Shown: positions 53,066-60,970 of the stretch, piece by piece
How positions within the stretch are numbered: position 1 is the stretch's first letter
Layout of the letters: each line of letters opens with the position of its first letter
Source: Nocardia exalbida NBRC 100660
GTDB lineage: Bacteria > Actinomycetota > Actinomycetes > Mycobacteriales > Mycobacteriaceae
Direction: 5' to 3'
Length of the DNA: 64,000 nucleotides
NCBI RefSeq assembly: GCF_000308575.1
Contig: NZ_BAFZ01000041.1
Coordinates: 166,126-230,125 of the forward strand
Notes under the pieces: generated by a model
Told to the model about the DNA's origin: nothing
Seen by the model: the letters and a program-made list of their open reading frames with translations, nothing else
The model's database searches: none
Position numbers and translations under genes: made by a program

Positions 53066-53172
53066 TGCGGCCTGCTCGGGTCCGGCACCATTCGTCCGCT
53101 GTCGATCAGCACCTGTCGCGCCGCCGCCTTGCGTGCGCAATGTTTCGCGCGGCAGGCGACGTGGATCTGCAT
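53062..53172 (-). CDS. 36-residue small protein with CxxxxxC pattern
   Basis: MQIHVACRAKHCARKAAARQ followed by VLIDSGRMVPDPSRPQ. Two cysteines and a lysine/arginine-rich helix are reminiscent of small zinc or nucleic-acid binding peptides, but that is a guess. The start ATG shares one base with the stop of the preceding small gene (TGATG) and its stop overlaps the next GTG, so three short genes are coupled. Too short for standard gene finders. Confidence 0.5.
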   Translation of the reverse strand: MQIHVACRAKHCARKAAARQVLIDSGRMVPDPSRPQ

Positions 53173-53255
53173 CACGTCATGGCCTGGGCGATGCTGAACG
53201 GCGACATCGGTGCTTTGTGGGCGGCTGCGTCACACAGGGCGATGAGTTGGTACAT
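53172..53255 (-). CDS. 27-residue possible small protein
   Basis: Starts at ATG 53255 (MYQLIALCDAAAHKAPMSPF) and ends at a TGA sharing a base with the next ATG. The frame continues upstream without an obvious start, so the true 5' end may be further left of the palindrome region. Low confidence; it is listed because of the coupling to the 36-residue gene. Confidence 0.3.
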   Translation of the reverse strand: MYQLIALCDAAAHKAPMSPFSIAQAMT

Positions 53256-53305
53256 GGCGAGGGAATGCGGGGACACGGGAAATCTCTCTGCTTCGAGGAT
53301 CGGCC

Positions 53306-53398
53306 GGTGCCCGGTACCGGGGGCTCTCGCCACCGGTCCGCCACTCTGGTCGGCCGGTGCGCCGCAGATAGTCCGGCGTCGGCCCGGTACCGGGCACC
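53306..53398. promoter_or_regulatory. paired palindromic sites upstream of the Xre regulator
   Basis: A 16-base sequence at 53306-53321 is repeated as its exact reverse complement at 53383-53398. Each arm contains the same perfect 12-base palindrome CCCGGTACCGGG (53310-53321, 53383-53394). The two are 61 bases apart in the region between the Xre regulator and the divergent small genes. The most likely role is an operator pair bound by that regulator, perhaps with looping. Confidence 0.55.
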
Positions 53399-53553
53399 TG
53401 CGGCCGAACGTAAGCGCGGCATTCGGCCGAGTGGGAGCGTGGATTTCGGTTTCCGTTCCGACTATGCGAGGAGCCGTATATCCTGCGCAGGCACCCGTTT
53501 CGAGGGTGAATGCTCGGGGGAACGACGATCGAATAATCGGGGGGTGCTGGGCT

Positions 53554-54774
53554 ATGTACATGACGACCGGTGAAGTGATCCGGCGAATCCGTAAATCGGT
53601 CGGCATGACCCAGACCGAGCTGGGCGCACTGATCAATTTCTCCCAGCCTGCCGTCTCGCACCTCGAGCGCGGCGGCCCCGCCTCCCATGATGTTCGCGTT
53701 CTTCGGCTCGTAGCCCGTGCGCTTCAGGTTCCGCTTGCCATACTGGTAGTGGAGTCGGACCAGGAGGCAGATGTGGACCGTCGCAACTTCTTCAAAGCAG
53801 GGGCATCTTTGAGCGCGGGGGCTGCCATGATGTCGGTTTCCGCTCCCGCGAACGCCGCGGCGACGTCCGGTGGGAAGGTCGGCGCGAGCGACGTGGAAGC
53901 CATCATCGAGAGCGTGAACCAGATCCACGAACTGGATCTGGTGGTCGGCGGCGACCGGTTGTGCCGGGTGTCGGCCAATCAAGTCCGCTATGTCGAGCAG
54001 CTTCTCGACCAGGGCAGCTACACCGAGGCGGTCGGTCGGGCGCTCACCAGCGCCGCCGCCGAGATGATGACCGCCGCCGGGTGGGTGCACTACGACGCCG
54101 GGCGTCTCGATGATGCTCGGCGGTATTACGCGGACGCGGCGAATGCCGCGAATGCGGCAGGCGACGGGATCGCTGCGGCGCATGCGCTGGGGAATGCCAG
54201 CTGCCTAATGATCAGCTTGCCCGGGGAGATGCGGAGAAATCCCTTGGCGGTGCAGTATGCGCAGGCTGCGTCCCAGGTATCTCTTCGGGAGGGCGGGCCG
54301 AAAATGCGGGCACTGATGGCGATTCGAGAAGCTGAAGCGCACGGCGCACGTGGAGACAAGACCGCCATGACGGCTGCGATAAGCCGATCCTTCCGCGCGT
54401 ATGAGTCGACTCGGGGGCATGACCCGGCCTGGGTGTTCCTGCCCCAGGCTGAGCTGAACTTCATCACCGGCAAAGCCCAAATGTGGGTCGGGGAGCACGA
54501 GGCAGCAACCACATACATGCAAGCTGCCATCGATGGCTCGTCGGCCTGGCCGAGAGAGCGGGCTGCGTGGCAGCTCAGTCTCGCACGTAACTTCGTGAAC
54601 GCTGGTGACGTCGCACAAGCATGCTCACTGCTGGCCGAAAACTACGACACCATCGCCGGGCTCGCGTCCACGCGCCTGCACCAGCGCATTGATGCCATCG
54701 CCAACCTGGTTCGCACGCATGCGGCGGTTCCAGAGGTACGGGAATTCCTGGGCAGACGCGCCGCGCAGGTCTAG
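53554..54774 (+). CDS. Xre-family regulator with a C-terminal TPR-like domain
   Basis: A 406-residue DNA-binding protein. The helix-turn-helix is at residues 8-60 (EVIRRIRKSVGMTQTELGAL, SQPAVSHLERG). An alanine-rich segment follows DRRNFFKAGASLSAGAAMMS, which looks like a twin-arginine signal inside the protein (Arg76-Arg77); such sequences are seen in other actinobacterial Xre regulators. The rest is helical repeats (GWVHYDAGRLDDARRYYADA, QAELNFITGKAQMW), likely a ligand- or partner-binding TPR domain. The start is ATG at 53554. It probably controls the divergent small genes via the palindromes at 53306-53398. Confidence 0.8.
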   Translation: MYMTTGEVIRRIRKSVGMTQTELGALINFSQPAVSHLERGGPASHDVRVLRLVARALQVPLAILVVESDQEADVDRRNFFKAGASLSAGAAMMSVSAPANAAATSGGKVGASDVEAIIESVNQIHELDLVVGGDRLCRVSANQVRYVEQLLDQGSYTEAVGRALTSAAAEMMTAAGWVHYDAGRLDDARRYYADAANAANAAGDGIAAAHALGNASCLMISLPGEMRRNPLAVQYAQAASQVSLREGGPKMRALMAIREAEAHGARGDKTAMTAAISRSFRAYESTRGHDPAWVFLPQAELNFITGKAQMWVGEHEAATTYMQAAIDGSSAWPRERAAWQLSLARNFVNAGDVAQACSLLAENYDTIAGLASTRLHQRIDAIANLVRTHAAVPEVREFLGRRAAQV

Positions 54775-54953
54775 CCTGCGCGGGGTAGAAGGATGCTCCG
54801 TCATCCGGATCGGCGAGCACCCGGTTCCTGCGGTACTGGGTGCGTGGCTCGGCTTCGCCGTCGGGGCTTTGCGGCGACAGCACGAAACTCTTCTCCGCAC
54901 CAACAAGTGCTTCGCCGAAGACAGCGGAAGGTGCCAGGCAGTCACCTCGATGC

Positions 54954-55044
54954 GAACGCCGAACGCCGAACGCCGAACGCCGAACGCCGAACGCCGAACG
55001 CCGAACGCCGAACGCCGAACGCCGAACGCCGAACGCCGAACGTC
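54954..55044 (+). repeat. 7-bp tandem repeat (GAACGCC), 12 perfect copies
   Basis: The unit GAACGCC repeats without error from 54954 to 55037, followed by a thirteenth copy with one change (GAACGTC). A 7-base unit changes the reading frame with each unit gained or lost. It is not clearly inside a gene, so its effect, if any, is unknown. A useful variable-number locus for strain typing. Confidence 0.95.
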
Positions 55045-55517
55045 GGGCTCGGGAGCAGCTTTGGCAATGCCCGGACGTCCAATTGATCCGTATGCGTTCG
55101 TCAGCATCGGCGGCTCGGGGAATCGCGATCAAGACTCGCCGCATTCCAATCTGAATCGAAGGCGGGTCTTGGCGAGCCGCGCCGTCGTCCGTCCGGACCC
55201 GCTGGCCCTCGAGTGGGCGACCGCTCTTGCCCTGCGTTCCCTTCCGTGTCCTCGGAAGGCAGCCCCATGTGCTCGCTTTCGTTCGCCGTGCTGGGTTCGG
55301 CGAGATCGTCGCCGCCGCGTCGATCAACCGGCGCACGCTTTTCACGCCCCTATGGAGACCCGGAGTCGGTGTCCTGGAACGCGATTATCAACGTGCTGCT
55401 GGCCGATGGTGGTGTCGCAGGGCAGTGGCCGATCGAGGTGTACTCGAGTCGCCGGGAAACGGCAGCGCCTCCGCGTCGAGAAGACGGGAGGCGCTTGCTC
55501 GGATTCGAGTTCGGGAC
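55045..55517. other. gap with one possible short gene
   Basis: No recognised gene. A plus-strand frame starting at ATG 55267 and ending at 55524 could encode 85 residues (SWNAIINVLLADGGVAGQWP is the most protein-like part), but it has no good ribosome-binding site and overlaps the end of the transglycosylase gene by 7 bases. The stretch 54775-54953, before the tandem repeat, holds nothing I can name. Confidence 0.3.
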
Positions 55518-56102
55518 TCAGTAGGCCCCGTTGACGTTGTCCATCGAGCCGTACCGATGGGCCGCGTAGTTGCAGGCGGCGGTGATGTTGGCGACCGGGT
55601 CGTAGATGTCGAAGGCGGTGCCGTCGACGTGGTAGGCGTTGAAGGTCGGGTCGATCACCTGGAGCAGACCCTTGGAGGGGGTGCCCTTGGCGGCGTTGGA
55701 GTCCGACAGGTTGATGGCCCGGGGATTGCCGCCGGATTCGCGCATGATGTTGCGGTGGATGCCCTCATAGCTACCCGGGATGCCGTGGATGCGCATCACG
55801 TCGAGGGACTGGCGGATCCAGCCGTCGAGGTTGTTCTCGTAGACCGGGGGCGGCGTGGGCACGATACCCTCGGGCGCCACGCCGGGCAGGCCTGGCAAAC
55901 CTGGCAGCGCAGGCAGTGCGGGCAGCGCAGGCAGGCCAGGGAGGTCGATCGGCGCGGCAGCGGCGACCGGGACCGCAGCGTTGTCGTCGGCCACCGCGAC
56001 TCCGGCGGAGAAACCAACGGCGATCACGCCGGCGGTGGCGGCGATGGCCGCGCCCTTACGAAGGGACGAGCGGCGGAGAAAAGAAATGCGTGCGTCAGGC
56101 AT
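55518..56102 (-). CDS. secreted transglycosylase (SLT/Rpf-like)
   Basis: A 194-residue exported peptidoglycan lytic enzyme. A twin-arginine-like/Sec signal peptide (RRSSLRKGAAIAATAGVIAV, cleavage near VAVADD) is followed by a Leu/Pro/Ala/Gly-rich linker (DLPGLPALPALPALPGLPGL) and a 100-residue catalytic domain: IHRNIMRESGGNPRAINLSD with the catalytic Glu122, GTPSKGLLQVIDPTFNAY and ANITAACNYAAHRYGSMDNV. It would act on cell-wall glycan during growth or resuscitation. The start is ATG at 56102. A 5' leader of at least 300 bases is likely. Confidence 0.88.
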   Translation of the reverse strand: MPDARISFLRRSSLRKGAAIAATAGVIAVGFSAGVAVADDNAAVPVAAAAPIDLPGLPALPALPALPGLPGLPGVAPEGIVPTPPPVYENNLDGWIRQSLDVMRIHGIPGSYEGIHRNIMRESGGNPRAINLSDSNAAKGTPSKGLLQVIDPTFNAYHVDGTAFDIYDPVANITAACNYAAHRYGSMDNVNGAY

Positions 56103-56486
56103 CGAGAAATCAGTTCCTTGTTCGTGCGGCGATCCGGCCGGAAAAACCAGCGCGGGGTCTACGGCGGGCACCAGGTGAGGTGTTCGCCAGCTCGGCTCGT
56201 GTGCGGTTTTCGGATTTCGTTGTGAAAAGCCAGGGTTCGAATTCCTGGCGGCGCGACGCGGTGCACAAGTCGGGGCGGTGCCCTTCGGTGCCGCTGCCGT
56301 ACCCGGAGAGAAACAAGCCGTTGAAGATGTGAAGCTGGTTTCTCAGGTCTCTTCCGGACCTGATCTCAGCTTGATCACGGCCGGTGAACATTCGGCAAAC
56401 AATAAATTAAGAAATAGTACTGCCGATCTTGGCAGCCCGAATTTCATACCTTCCGCAGTGCCCTGAACAGGCATTTTCCAGTAAAA
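56103..56486 (-). promoter_or_regulatory. long leader and promoter region of the transglycosylase gene
   Basis: No gene lies between the transglycosylase start and 56730. The 300 bases next to the start are GC-rich and able to form hairpins, including GGCACCG-AAG-GGCACCG near 56280 (two direct copies) and the 6-bp stem at 56229-56249. AT-rich sequence around 56400-56430 fits a promoter. I looked for the c-di-AMP ydaO riboswitch that precedes rpf genes in actinobacteria but its conserved pieces are not present. Confidence 0.35.
56229..56249 (+). other. tRNA T-arm-like hairpin
   Basis: GCCAGG-GTTCGAATT-CCTGGC is a 6-bp stem with a loop matching the tRNA T-loop (GTTCGAAT). No acceptor stem, anticodon arm or 5' half is found upstream, so there is no tRNA here. 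It may be the trace of a tRNA attachment site or chance. Confidence 0.3.
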
Positions 56487-56502
56487 CGTGATTTGTGTCA
56501 CA
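56487..56502. promoter_or_regulatory. candidate CRP/Cmr-type binding site
   Basis: CGTGA-TTTGTG-TCACA fits the CRP consensus TGTGA-n6-TCACA with one change. It is 385 bases upstream of the transglycosylase start, in an AT-rich part of the gap. CRP controls rpfA in M. tuberculosis, so the link is plausible, but the distance is long and not tested. Confidence 0.4.
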
Positions 56503-56730
56503 AACGGCTCGTTTGCAGTAACGAGACGGGGTTTGTCTCGATTCGATCACTGGAACGACGAGCGGGGGCCGGCGCGCCGACCCTCCGACGCAAAGTGCCG
56601 AAAATGTCCACGGCTCGAGCGACGGCGATCGAAATGCTCGTCCCAAGCGCACTTGACCGCGTTGTCGTAAATAGCGGTTCGACGCCTCGAATGGGTCCTG
56701 CTGAAAACAGAAGCGACCGTATGGCGGTGA

Positions 56731-56964
56731 TCACTCCCAGGCTCGGACGAGATCCTCTGGCTCCCAATGCATTGCCAGCGGCAAGTTCTCTGCGACACCA
56801 GATTGGGAGACAGCAACGAGGCGGGTCTCATGGCCGGTGCCGGGCACCGCGAGCACCGAGCGGGCAAGACTGTCGTAGTCGTGGCGGTCGAAAGGCTGGT
56901 CTTCGAGCCATTTGATGGAATTGATGAAATGGATTGCCTTAGGCAGGTCTGCGTCGGACTGCAC
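56731..56964 (-). CDS. 77-residue hypothetical protein
   Basis: A small acidic protein (LPKAIHFINSIKWLEDQPFD, HETRLVAVSQSGVAENLPLA) with codon usage typical of a real gene and no signal or membrane segment. The start is ATG at 56964. It is the only minus-strand frame in this gap that reads like protein. A gene fragment is the alternative; no family is recognised. Confidence 0.4.
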   Translation of the reverse strand: MQSDADLPKAIHFINSIKWLEDQPFDRHDYDSLARSVLAVPGTGHETRLVAVSQSGVAENLPLAMHWEPEDLVRAWE

Positions 56965-57135
56965 TATACAACTGCGAATCCGTTGTTGCGATCGAAAGAT
57001 GTTGTGACACTGTAAGATTCCATTGCCTGGGCAAAGCTATGGCCTGTCTTGTCGGGTGATGCTTCCTGCTTGTCCCGGCCCCCGACAGCGGCCGCGCCGG
57101 GCGGTGCGTGGGCTGGCCCGATCTCGTGGCGGTGG

Positions 57136-58323
57136 CTACATCCGCGTCGTCCGTTTGCCGATGGCAGCGGAGAGTGCGTCGAGTTCGGCCAGGATGTCGG
57201 ATGCCGCCCAGATGCGGTTACGTTTGCTCTCCGATAGCACCTCGAGGACGCCGGTCTCGGTCAATCTCCCGAGTGCCCGATACACGCTGGCTTCGGTAGT
57301 GCCAGTCATCTTCTGTGCGGTGTCCGCGTTGAATATCGGTGTGTCGAGCAATGCAGCCAGCACTGATTCGTCGGCGGAGTTCGCCCGGGGTCTGGCGATT
57401 GCGCGCCACCGGGCTGGGAGATCGGCGAGCGCACGGGCCGATTCCTGGGCCGCTTCACAGGAATGGATCGTCGCCGTGGAGACATATTCAACGAACTCGT
57501 CCACGTCACCTTTGCGATAGCCGTTCAGCTGTGCGAAGTAGCGGCCGGTGTCGGCGAGCATCGCTGAGGCCAGCGGAACTGTGACCCGCTGGGTCAGTCC
57601 CCGCCGCCGGAGGACCGCGTTGATGAGGGCGCGCCCGATCCGGCCGTTGCCATCGGTGAACGGATGGATGGATTCGAACTGGGCGTGCGCGATGGCGGCC
57701 TGCGCAAGAATCGGCAGATCGCTACGGCCGACAAAAGTAAGCAAATCGTCCATCAGCTCGGTGACGAGCTCCGGTGGAGGCGGAACGAACAGCGCGTCGA
57801 TCGGGGTGAAGTCGCTGCCTCCGATCCAGTTCTGCACCGTCCTCAGCCTGCCCGAGTCCTGAGCAGTGTAGTAATCGGGAGCCATCAACAGGCGGTGTGC
57901 CTCGAGCAAAGAGGCGAGTGTGATCGGACCATCGCCGGCCGCGGTGACCAGTGCTGCTAACGTTCGTACCGCGGCAAGCTGAGACTTTGCCTCGTCACTG
58001 GCCTTCCCACCGGCGACCGCTCGGCCGAATGCTCGCCAGCCCGCGTCGATGTGCTCTATTTTCGATGACGCCACGGATTCGCTACGGAGCAAGAAATCGG
58101 CCAACGGCGCCAGATGTTGACCGTATCCTGCTTCGAGTCGCACGACCGCGATCACGGCGTCCTCGTGCGCCCGCGCGACGGCGCCGCCGACCGAGTACGT
58201 GAGATCGGCGATCCGCGGTGGGATCGATACTTCGATTTCGGTGAGGGTGCGGTCGGCGCGCGATCCCTGGCGGTGGCGAGGGCACCAGGTGCGGCTCTCA
58301 GTGCGATGGGGCGGCCAGCCCAC
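57136..58323 (-). CDS. Fic-domain protein (AMP-transferase type)
   Basis: A 395-residue Fic protein. The catalytic motif HPFTDGNGRIGR starts at His220. An inhibitory-type motif SSKIEH precedes it (Ser87 to Glu91), the class II arrangement S-x-x-x-E, but with His in place of the usual Gly/Asn. A winged-helix domain ends the protein (residues 325-385: FNADTAQKMTGTTEASVYRA, LGRLTETGVLEVLSE). Such proteins usually transfer AMP to target proteins and are normally self-inhibited. The start is GTG at 58323 with GGAGGAGG upstream. It has a strong promoter at 58364-58391. Confidence 0.92.
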   Translation of the reverse strand: MGWPPHRTESRTWCPRHRQGSRADRTLTEIEVSIPPRIADLTYSVGGAVARAHEDAVIAVVRLEAGYGQHLAPLADFLLRSESVASSKIEHIDAGWRAFGRAVAGGKASDEAKSQLAAVRTLAALVTAAGDGPITLASLLEAHRLLMAPDYYTAQDSGRLRTVQNWIGGSDFTPIDALFVPPPPELVTELMDDLLTFVGRSDLPILAQAAIAHAQFESIHPFTDGNGRIGRALINAVLRRRGLTQRVTVPLASAMLADTGRYFAQLNGYRKGDVDEFVEYVSTATIHSCEAAQESARALADLPARWRAIARPRANSADESVLAALLDTPIFNADTAQKMTGTTEASVYRALGRLTETGVLEVLSESKRNRIWAASDILAELDALSAAIGKRTTRM

Positions 58324-58363
58324 GATGCCTCCTCCAGGCAAAAGAGCAACCAAGACGAATTTT

Positions 58364-58391
58364 ATTATACTTGAGATGGTAAAAAGTACAA
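58364..58391 (-). promoter_or_regulatory. sigma70-type promoter of the Fic gene
   Basis: On the minus strand TTGTAC (58391-58386) and TATAAT (58369-58364) are separated by 16 bases. This is a near-consensus promoter in AT-rich sequence that stands out in this genome. It is 40 bases upstream of the Fic start. Confidence 0.75.
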
Positions 58392-58738
58392 TAGCAGAAC
58401 CATTGCTTTACATTAAGCTGCTGCCTATGGACCGCGCAACGCTCGGGAAGGCCTCGCGGGCGGGTTGATGGGTCCTCCTGCCCCTGCGCGTCGGTGCAGG
58501 GCGCACAAAGTGATGGCGTTGTTCTGCTGGGACCAGTCGGCCACCGGTCGAGGCATCATCAGGCCCCTAGGGGATCCGGATTGCGGCGATCGGCTCGACG
58601 CCTGCGACTTACGCATCGAACTGGGCCTGGCCTTCGCGCAGAACGCCTGCGCTGGTACAACACTGACATGCTCGCGGCTGTCTGCCGGATTGGTTACTTC
58701 GCAAATCTGTTGTGGCGGGCCGAGAAGCAAGGATCAGT

Positions 58739-59008
58739 GTGACAACGGAGAAGGAAGTTGTTCGGCCCGGTACCGCATACGACCTACCAGCCCGTGATCT
58801 GCGGTTTGTGCGCACAGCGACCTCCATCGGAGGCCGCTTGGTCCGCCAGATCCCGACAATCGAGCGACAACTCGCTATACGCAATGTCATCGCCGACTGC
58901 TCGAGCGTCCGGCGGGAAGAACTACTGTCCGAGGTCGCCGGTGTCTTCGGCTGGACACGCGTCCGGTCGGACATCCGGGCGATGTTGACTTCAGATCTCG
59001 ATAGTTAA
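58739..59008 (+). CDS. 89-residue hypothetical protein or gene remnant
   Basis: Starts at GTG 58739 with AAGGA 8 bases upstream. The C-terminal half (PTIERQLAIRNVIADCSSVR, REELLSEVAGVFGWTRVRSD) reads like the end of the DUF3320 region of large AAA/DUF4011 helicases, where R-x-E-L-x-x-x-V-A-x-x-F-G-W is common. The rest of such a protein is absent. It could be a small gene in its own right or the last piece of a lost one. The 400 bases between the Fic promoter and this gene hold nothing else I recognise. Confidence 0.4.
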   Translation: MTTEKEVVRPGTAYDLPARDLRFVRTATSIGGRLVRQIPTIERQLAIRNVIADCSSVRREELLSEVAGVFGWTRVRSDIRAMLTSDLDS

Positions 59009-59060
59009 TCGCACTAGGTATGACACTCGCAGGCAGGGTGTAATCCTACAGCGGCACATT

Positions 59061-59093
59061 GGGAGGTCGAATCAATCACGAATTCGACCTCCC
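59061..59093 (-). terminator. hairpin terminator after lipA
   Basis: A perfect 12-bp stem (59061-59072 with 59082-59093, arm GGGAGGTCGAAT) and a 9-base loop, 8 bases after the lipA stop on the minus strand. Confidence 0.85.
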
Positions 59094-59100
59094 AGCGGAA

Positions 59101-60213
59101 TCAGCTGCCGAAGCGGGCCAGGACTGAGCTGGCTTCCTGGGAGGCGGTGCCTTCCTCGGCGAGGTGGGCCATCTCAGGGGCGATCTCGCGACCGTGGTGG
59201 GCCATCGCCTGGGCGTACAGCCGACCCGCTCGGTAGGAGGAGCGGACCAGCGGGCCGGCCATCACGCCTGCGAAGCCGATTTCCTCCGCCGTCTTGGAGT
59301 GCTCGACGAACTCCTCCGGCTTCACCCAGCGGTCGACCGGGTGGTGGCGGGGGGACGGGCGCAGGTACTGGGTGATGGTGAGGATGTCGCAGCCCGCCTC
59401 GTGCAGGTCGCGCATCGCCTGGGTGACTTCCTCGGGGGTTTCGCCCATGCCGAGGATGAGGTTGGACTTGGTAACCAGGCCTGCTTCGCGGGCGGCGGTC
59501 AGCACCGCGAGGGAGCGCTCGTAGCGGAAAGCCGGGCGGATGCGCTTGAAGATGCGGGGGACCGTTTCGAGGTTGTGCGCCAGCACTTCCGGGCGGGCGG
59601 AGAAGACCTCGGCGAGCTGGTCGGGGTCGGCGTTGAAGTCGGGGATCAGCAGTTCCACGCCCGTGTGCGGGTTCGAACGCTTGATGGCGCGGACGGTTTC
59701 GGCGTAGAGCCAGGCGCCGCCGTCGTCCAGATCGTCGCGGGCGACGCCGGTGATGGTGGAGTAGCGCAGGCCCATGGCCTGGACGCTTTCGGCGACGCGG
59801 CGGGGCTCGTCCCGGTCGAGGGCGGCGGGCTTGCCGGTGTCGATCTGGCAGAAATCGCAGCGGCGGGTGCACTGTTCGCCGCCGATCAGGAACGTGGCCT
59901 CACGGTCTTCCCAGCACTCGAAGATGTTGGGGCAGCCCGCTTCCTCGCACACGGTGTGCAGGCCTTCGCGCTTCACCAAGCCTTTGAGTTCGGAGTACTC
60001 GGGGCCCATGGTGGCGCGGGTGCGGATCCACTTGGGTTTGCGCTCGATGGGGGTTTCCGCGTTGCGGGCTTCGATGCGCAAGAGCTTGCGGCCGTTCGCG
60101 GCACGAGCGTCCGGCCCGGAGGTGGCCTGCGCAGCCGCGGAGGGCACCGGGAGTGCCGCAGCAGGTTCGGCCGCGGCAGCGTTGTGTGGTGTCGGGGTGT
60201 CGACTGAGGTCAC
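59101..60213 (-). CDS. lipA: lipoyl synthase
   Basis: A 370-residue radical-SAM enzyme that inserts two sulphur atoms into protein-bound octanoate. The auxiliary cluster motif C-x4-C-x5-C is at Cys89, Cys94, Cys100 ([14 protein letters not shown]) and the radical-SAM C-x3-C-x2-C is at Cys115, Cys119, Cys122 (CTRRCDFC). Later motifs [22 protein letters not shown] and the terminal R-S-S-Y serine ligand are present. The N-terminal 45 residues are Ala-rich and specific to this lineage. GTG at 60213 is chosen; the frame is open further. lipB is 10 bases upstream. Confidence 0.97.
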   Translation of the reverse strand: MTSVDTPTPHNAAAAEPAAALPVPSAAAQATSGPDARAANGRKLLRIEARNAETPIERKPKWIRTRATMGPEYSELKGLVKREGLHTVCEEAGCPNIFECWEDREATFLIGGEQCTRRCDFCQIDTGKPAALDRDEPRRVAESVQAMGLRYSTITGVARDDLDDGGAWLYAETVRAIKRSNPHTGVELLIPDFNADPDQLAEVFSARPEVLAHNLETVPRIFKRIRPAFRYERSLAVLTAAREAGLVTKSNLILGMGETPEEVTQAMRDLHEAGCDILTITQYLRPSPRHHPVDRWVKPEEFVEHSKTAEEIGFAGVMAGPLVRSSYRAGRLYAQAMAHHGREIAPEMAHLAEEGTASQEASSVLARFGS

Positions 60214-60223
60214 TCGATCGACC

Positions 60224-60970
60224 TTACGCCGTCGCGCTCGGGGACTGCGGGGTGGTGTCACCAGGAGTGACACGCGGAATATTGTGCTCGGTGACCGGCA
60301 GGTCGCCGTCCAGCGCGCGGATGAGGGCGTCGGCCACCAGCGGCTTGATCTCGGCGACGGTCACTTCGCGACCGAGTTCGCGGGTCAGCGTGGTGACGCC
60401 CGCGTCGCGGATGCCGCACGGAACGATGGCCTGGAATCCGTCCATGGCGGCGTTGCAGTTGAGCGAGAGGCCGTGCAGGGCCACGCCGCGCTGCACACGC
60501 ACACCGATCGCGGCGATCTTGCGTTCGGCGTACAGCTCGGTGGCGGGCAGCCAGACGCCGGAACGGCCCTCGACGCGGCCACAGACCAGGCCGAGCCCGG
60601 TGCAGACGGTGATCACCGCCTCCTCGAGGCGGCGCACGTAGTCGACGACGTCGACCGGCTCGGCAAGCCGCACGATCGGGTAGCCGACCATTTGGCCGGG
60701 ACCATGCCAGGTGATCTTGCCGCCGCGGTCGACCTGCACCACCGGGCTGCCGTCGATGGGCAGATCGTCGGCCTCGGTGCGGCGGCCCGCGGTGTACACC
60801 GACGGGTGCTCGAGCAGCAGCAGATGATCGGATCCGTCGCCATCGGCGCGCTGCTCGGCGATGCTGCGCTGCAGCTCCCAGGCGGCGTGGTAGTCGATGA
60901 GTCCGAGATCCTCGACCACGATCGGGGTCGTATCGAATCGGGCGGACAGGGTGGTGCGCGTGTCGTTCAC
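60224..60970 (-). CDS. lipB: octanoyltransferase
   Basis: A 248-residue octanoyl-[acyl carrier protein]:protein transferase, which feeds LipA. Motifs: [32 protein letters not shown], and the catalytic pair Lys151 ([11 protein letters not shown]) and Cys185 (IVPCGI). The start is GTG at 60970; the frame is open upstream into sequence without protein character. The order lipB-lipA with a 10-base gap is the usual one. Confidence 0.97.
   Translation of the reverse strand: MNDTRTTLSARFDTTPIVVEDLGLIDYHAAWELQRSIAEQRADGDGSDHLLLLEHPSVYTAGRRTEADDLPIDGSPVVQVDRGGKITWHGPGQMVGYPIVRLAEPVDVVDYVRRLEEAVITVCTGLGLVCGRVEGRSGVWLPATELYAERKIAAIGVRVQRGVALHGLSLNCNAAMDGFQAIVPCGIRDAGVTTLTRELGREVTVAEIKPLVADALIRALDGDLPVTEHNIPRVTPGDTTPQSPSATA

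Noticed and set aside
56176..56260. A tRNA gene ending with the T-arm-like hairpin at 56229
   Set aside because: There is no matching acceptor stem, D-arm or anticodon arm upstream and no CCA at the expected place.
56103..56400. ydaO (c-di-AMP) riboswitch before the transglycosylase
   Set aside because: Rpf-type genes in actinobacteria often have one, but the conserved pieces (for example the CCGUCAGCUAACCUCG-type block) are not found on the minus strand here.
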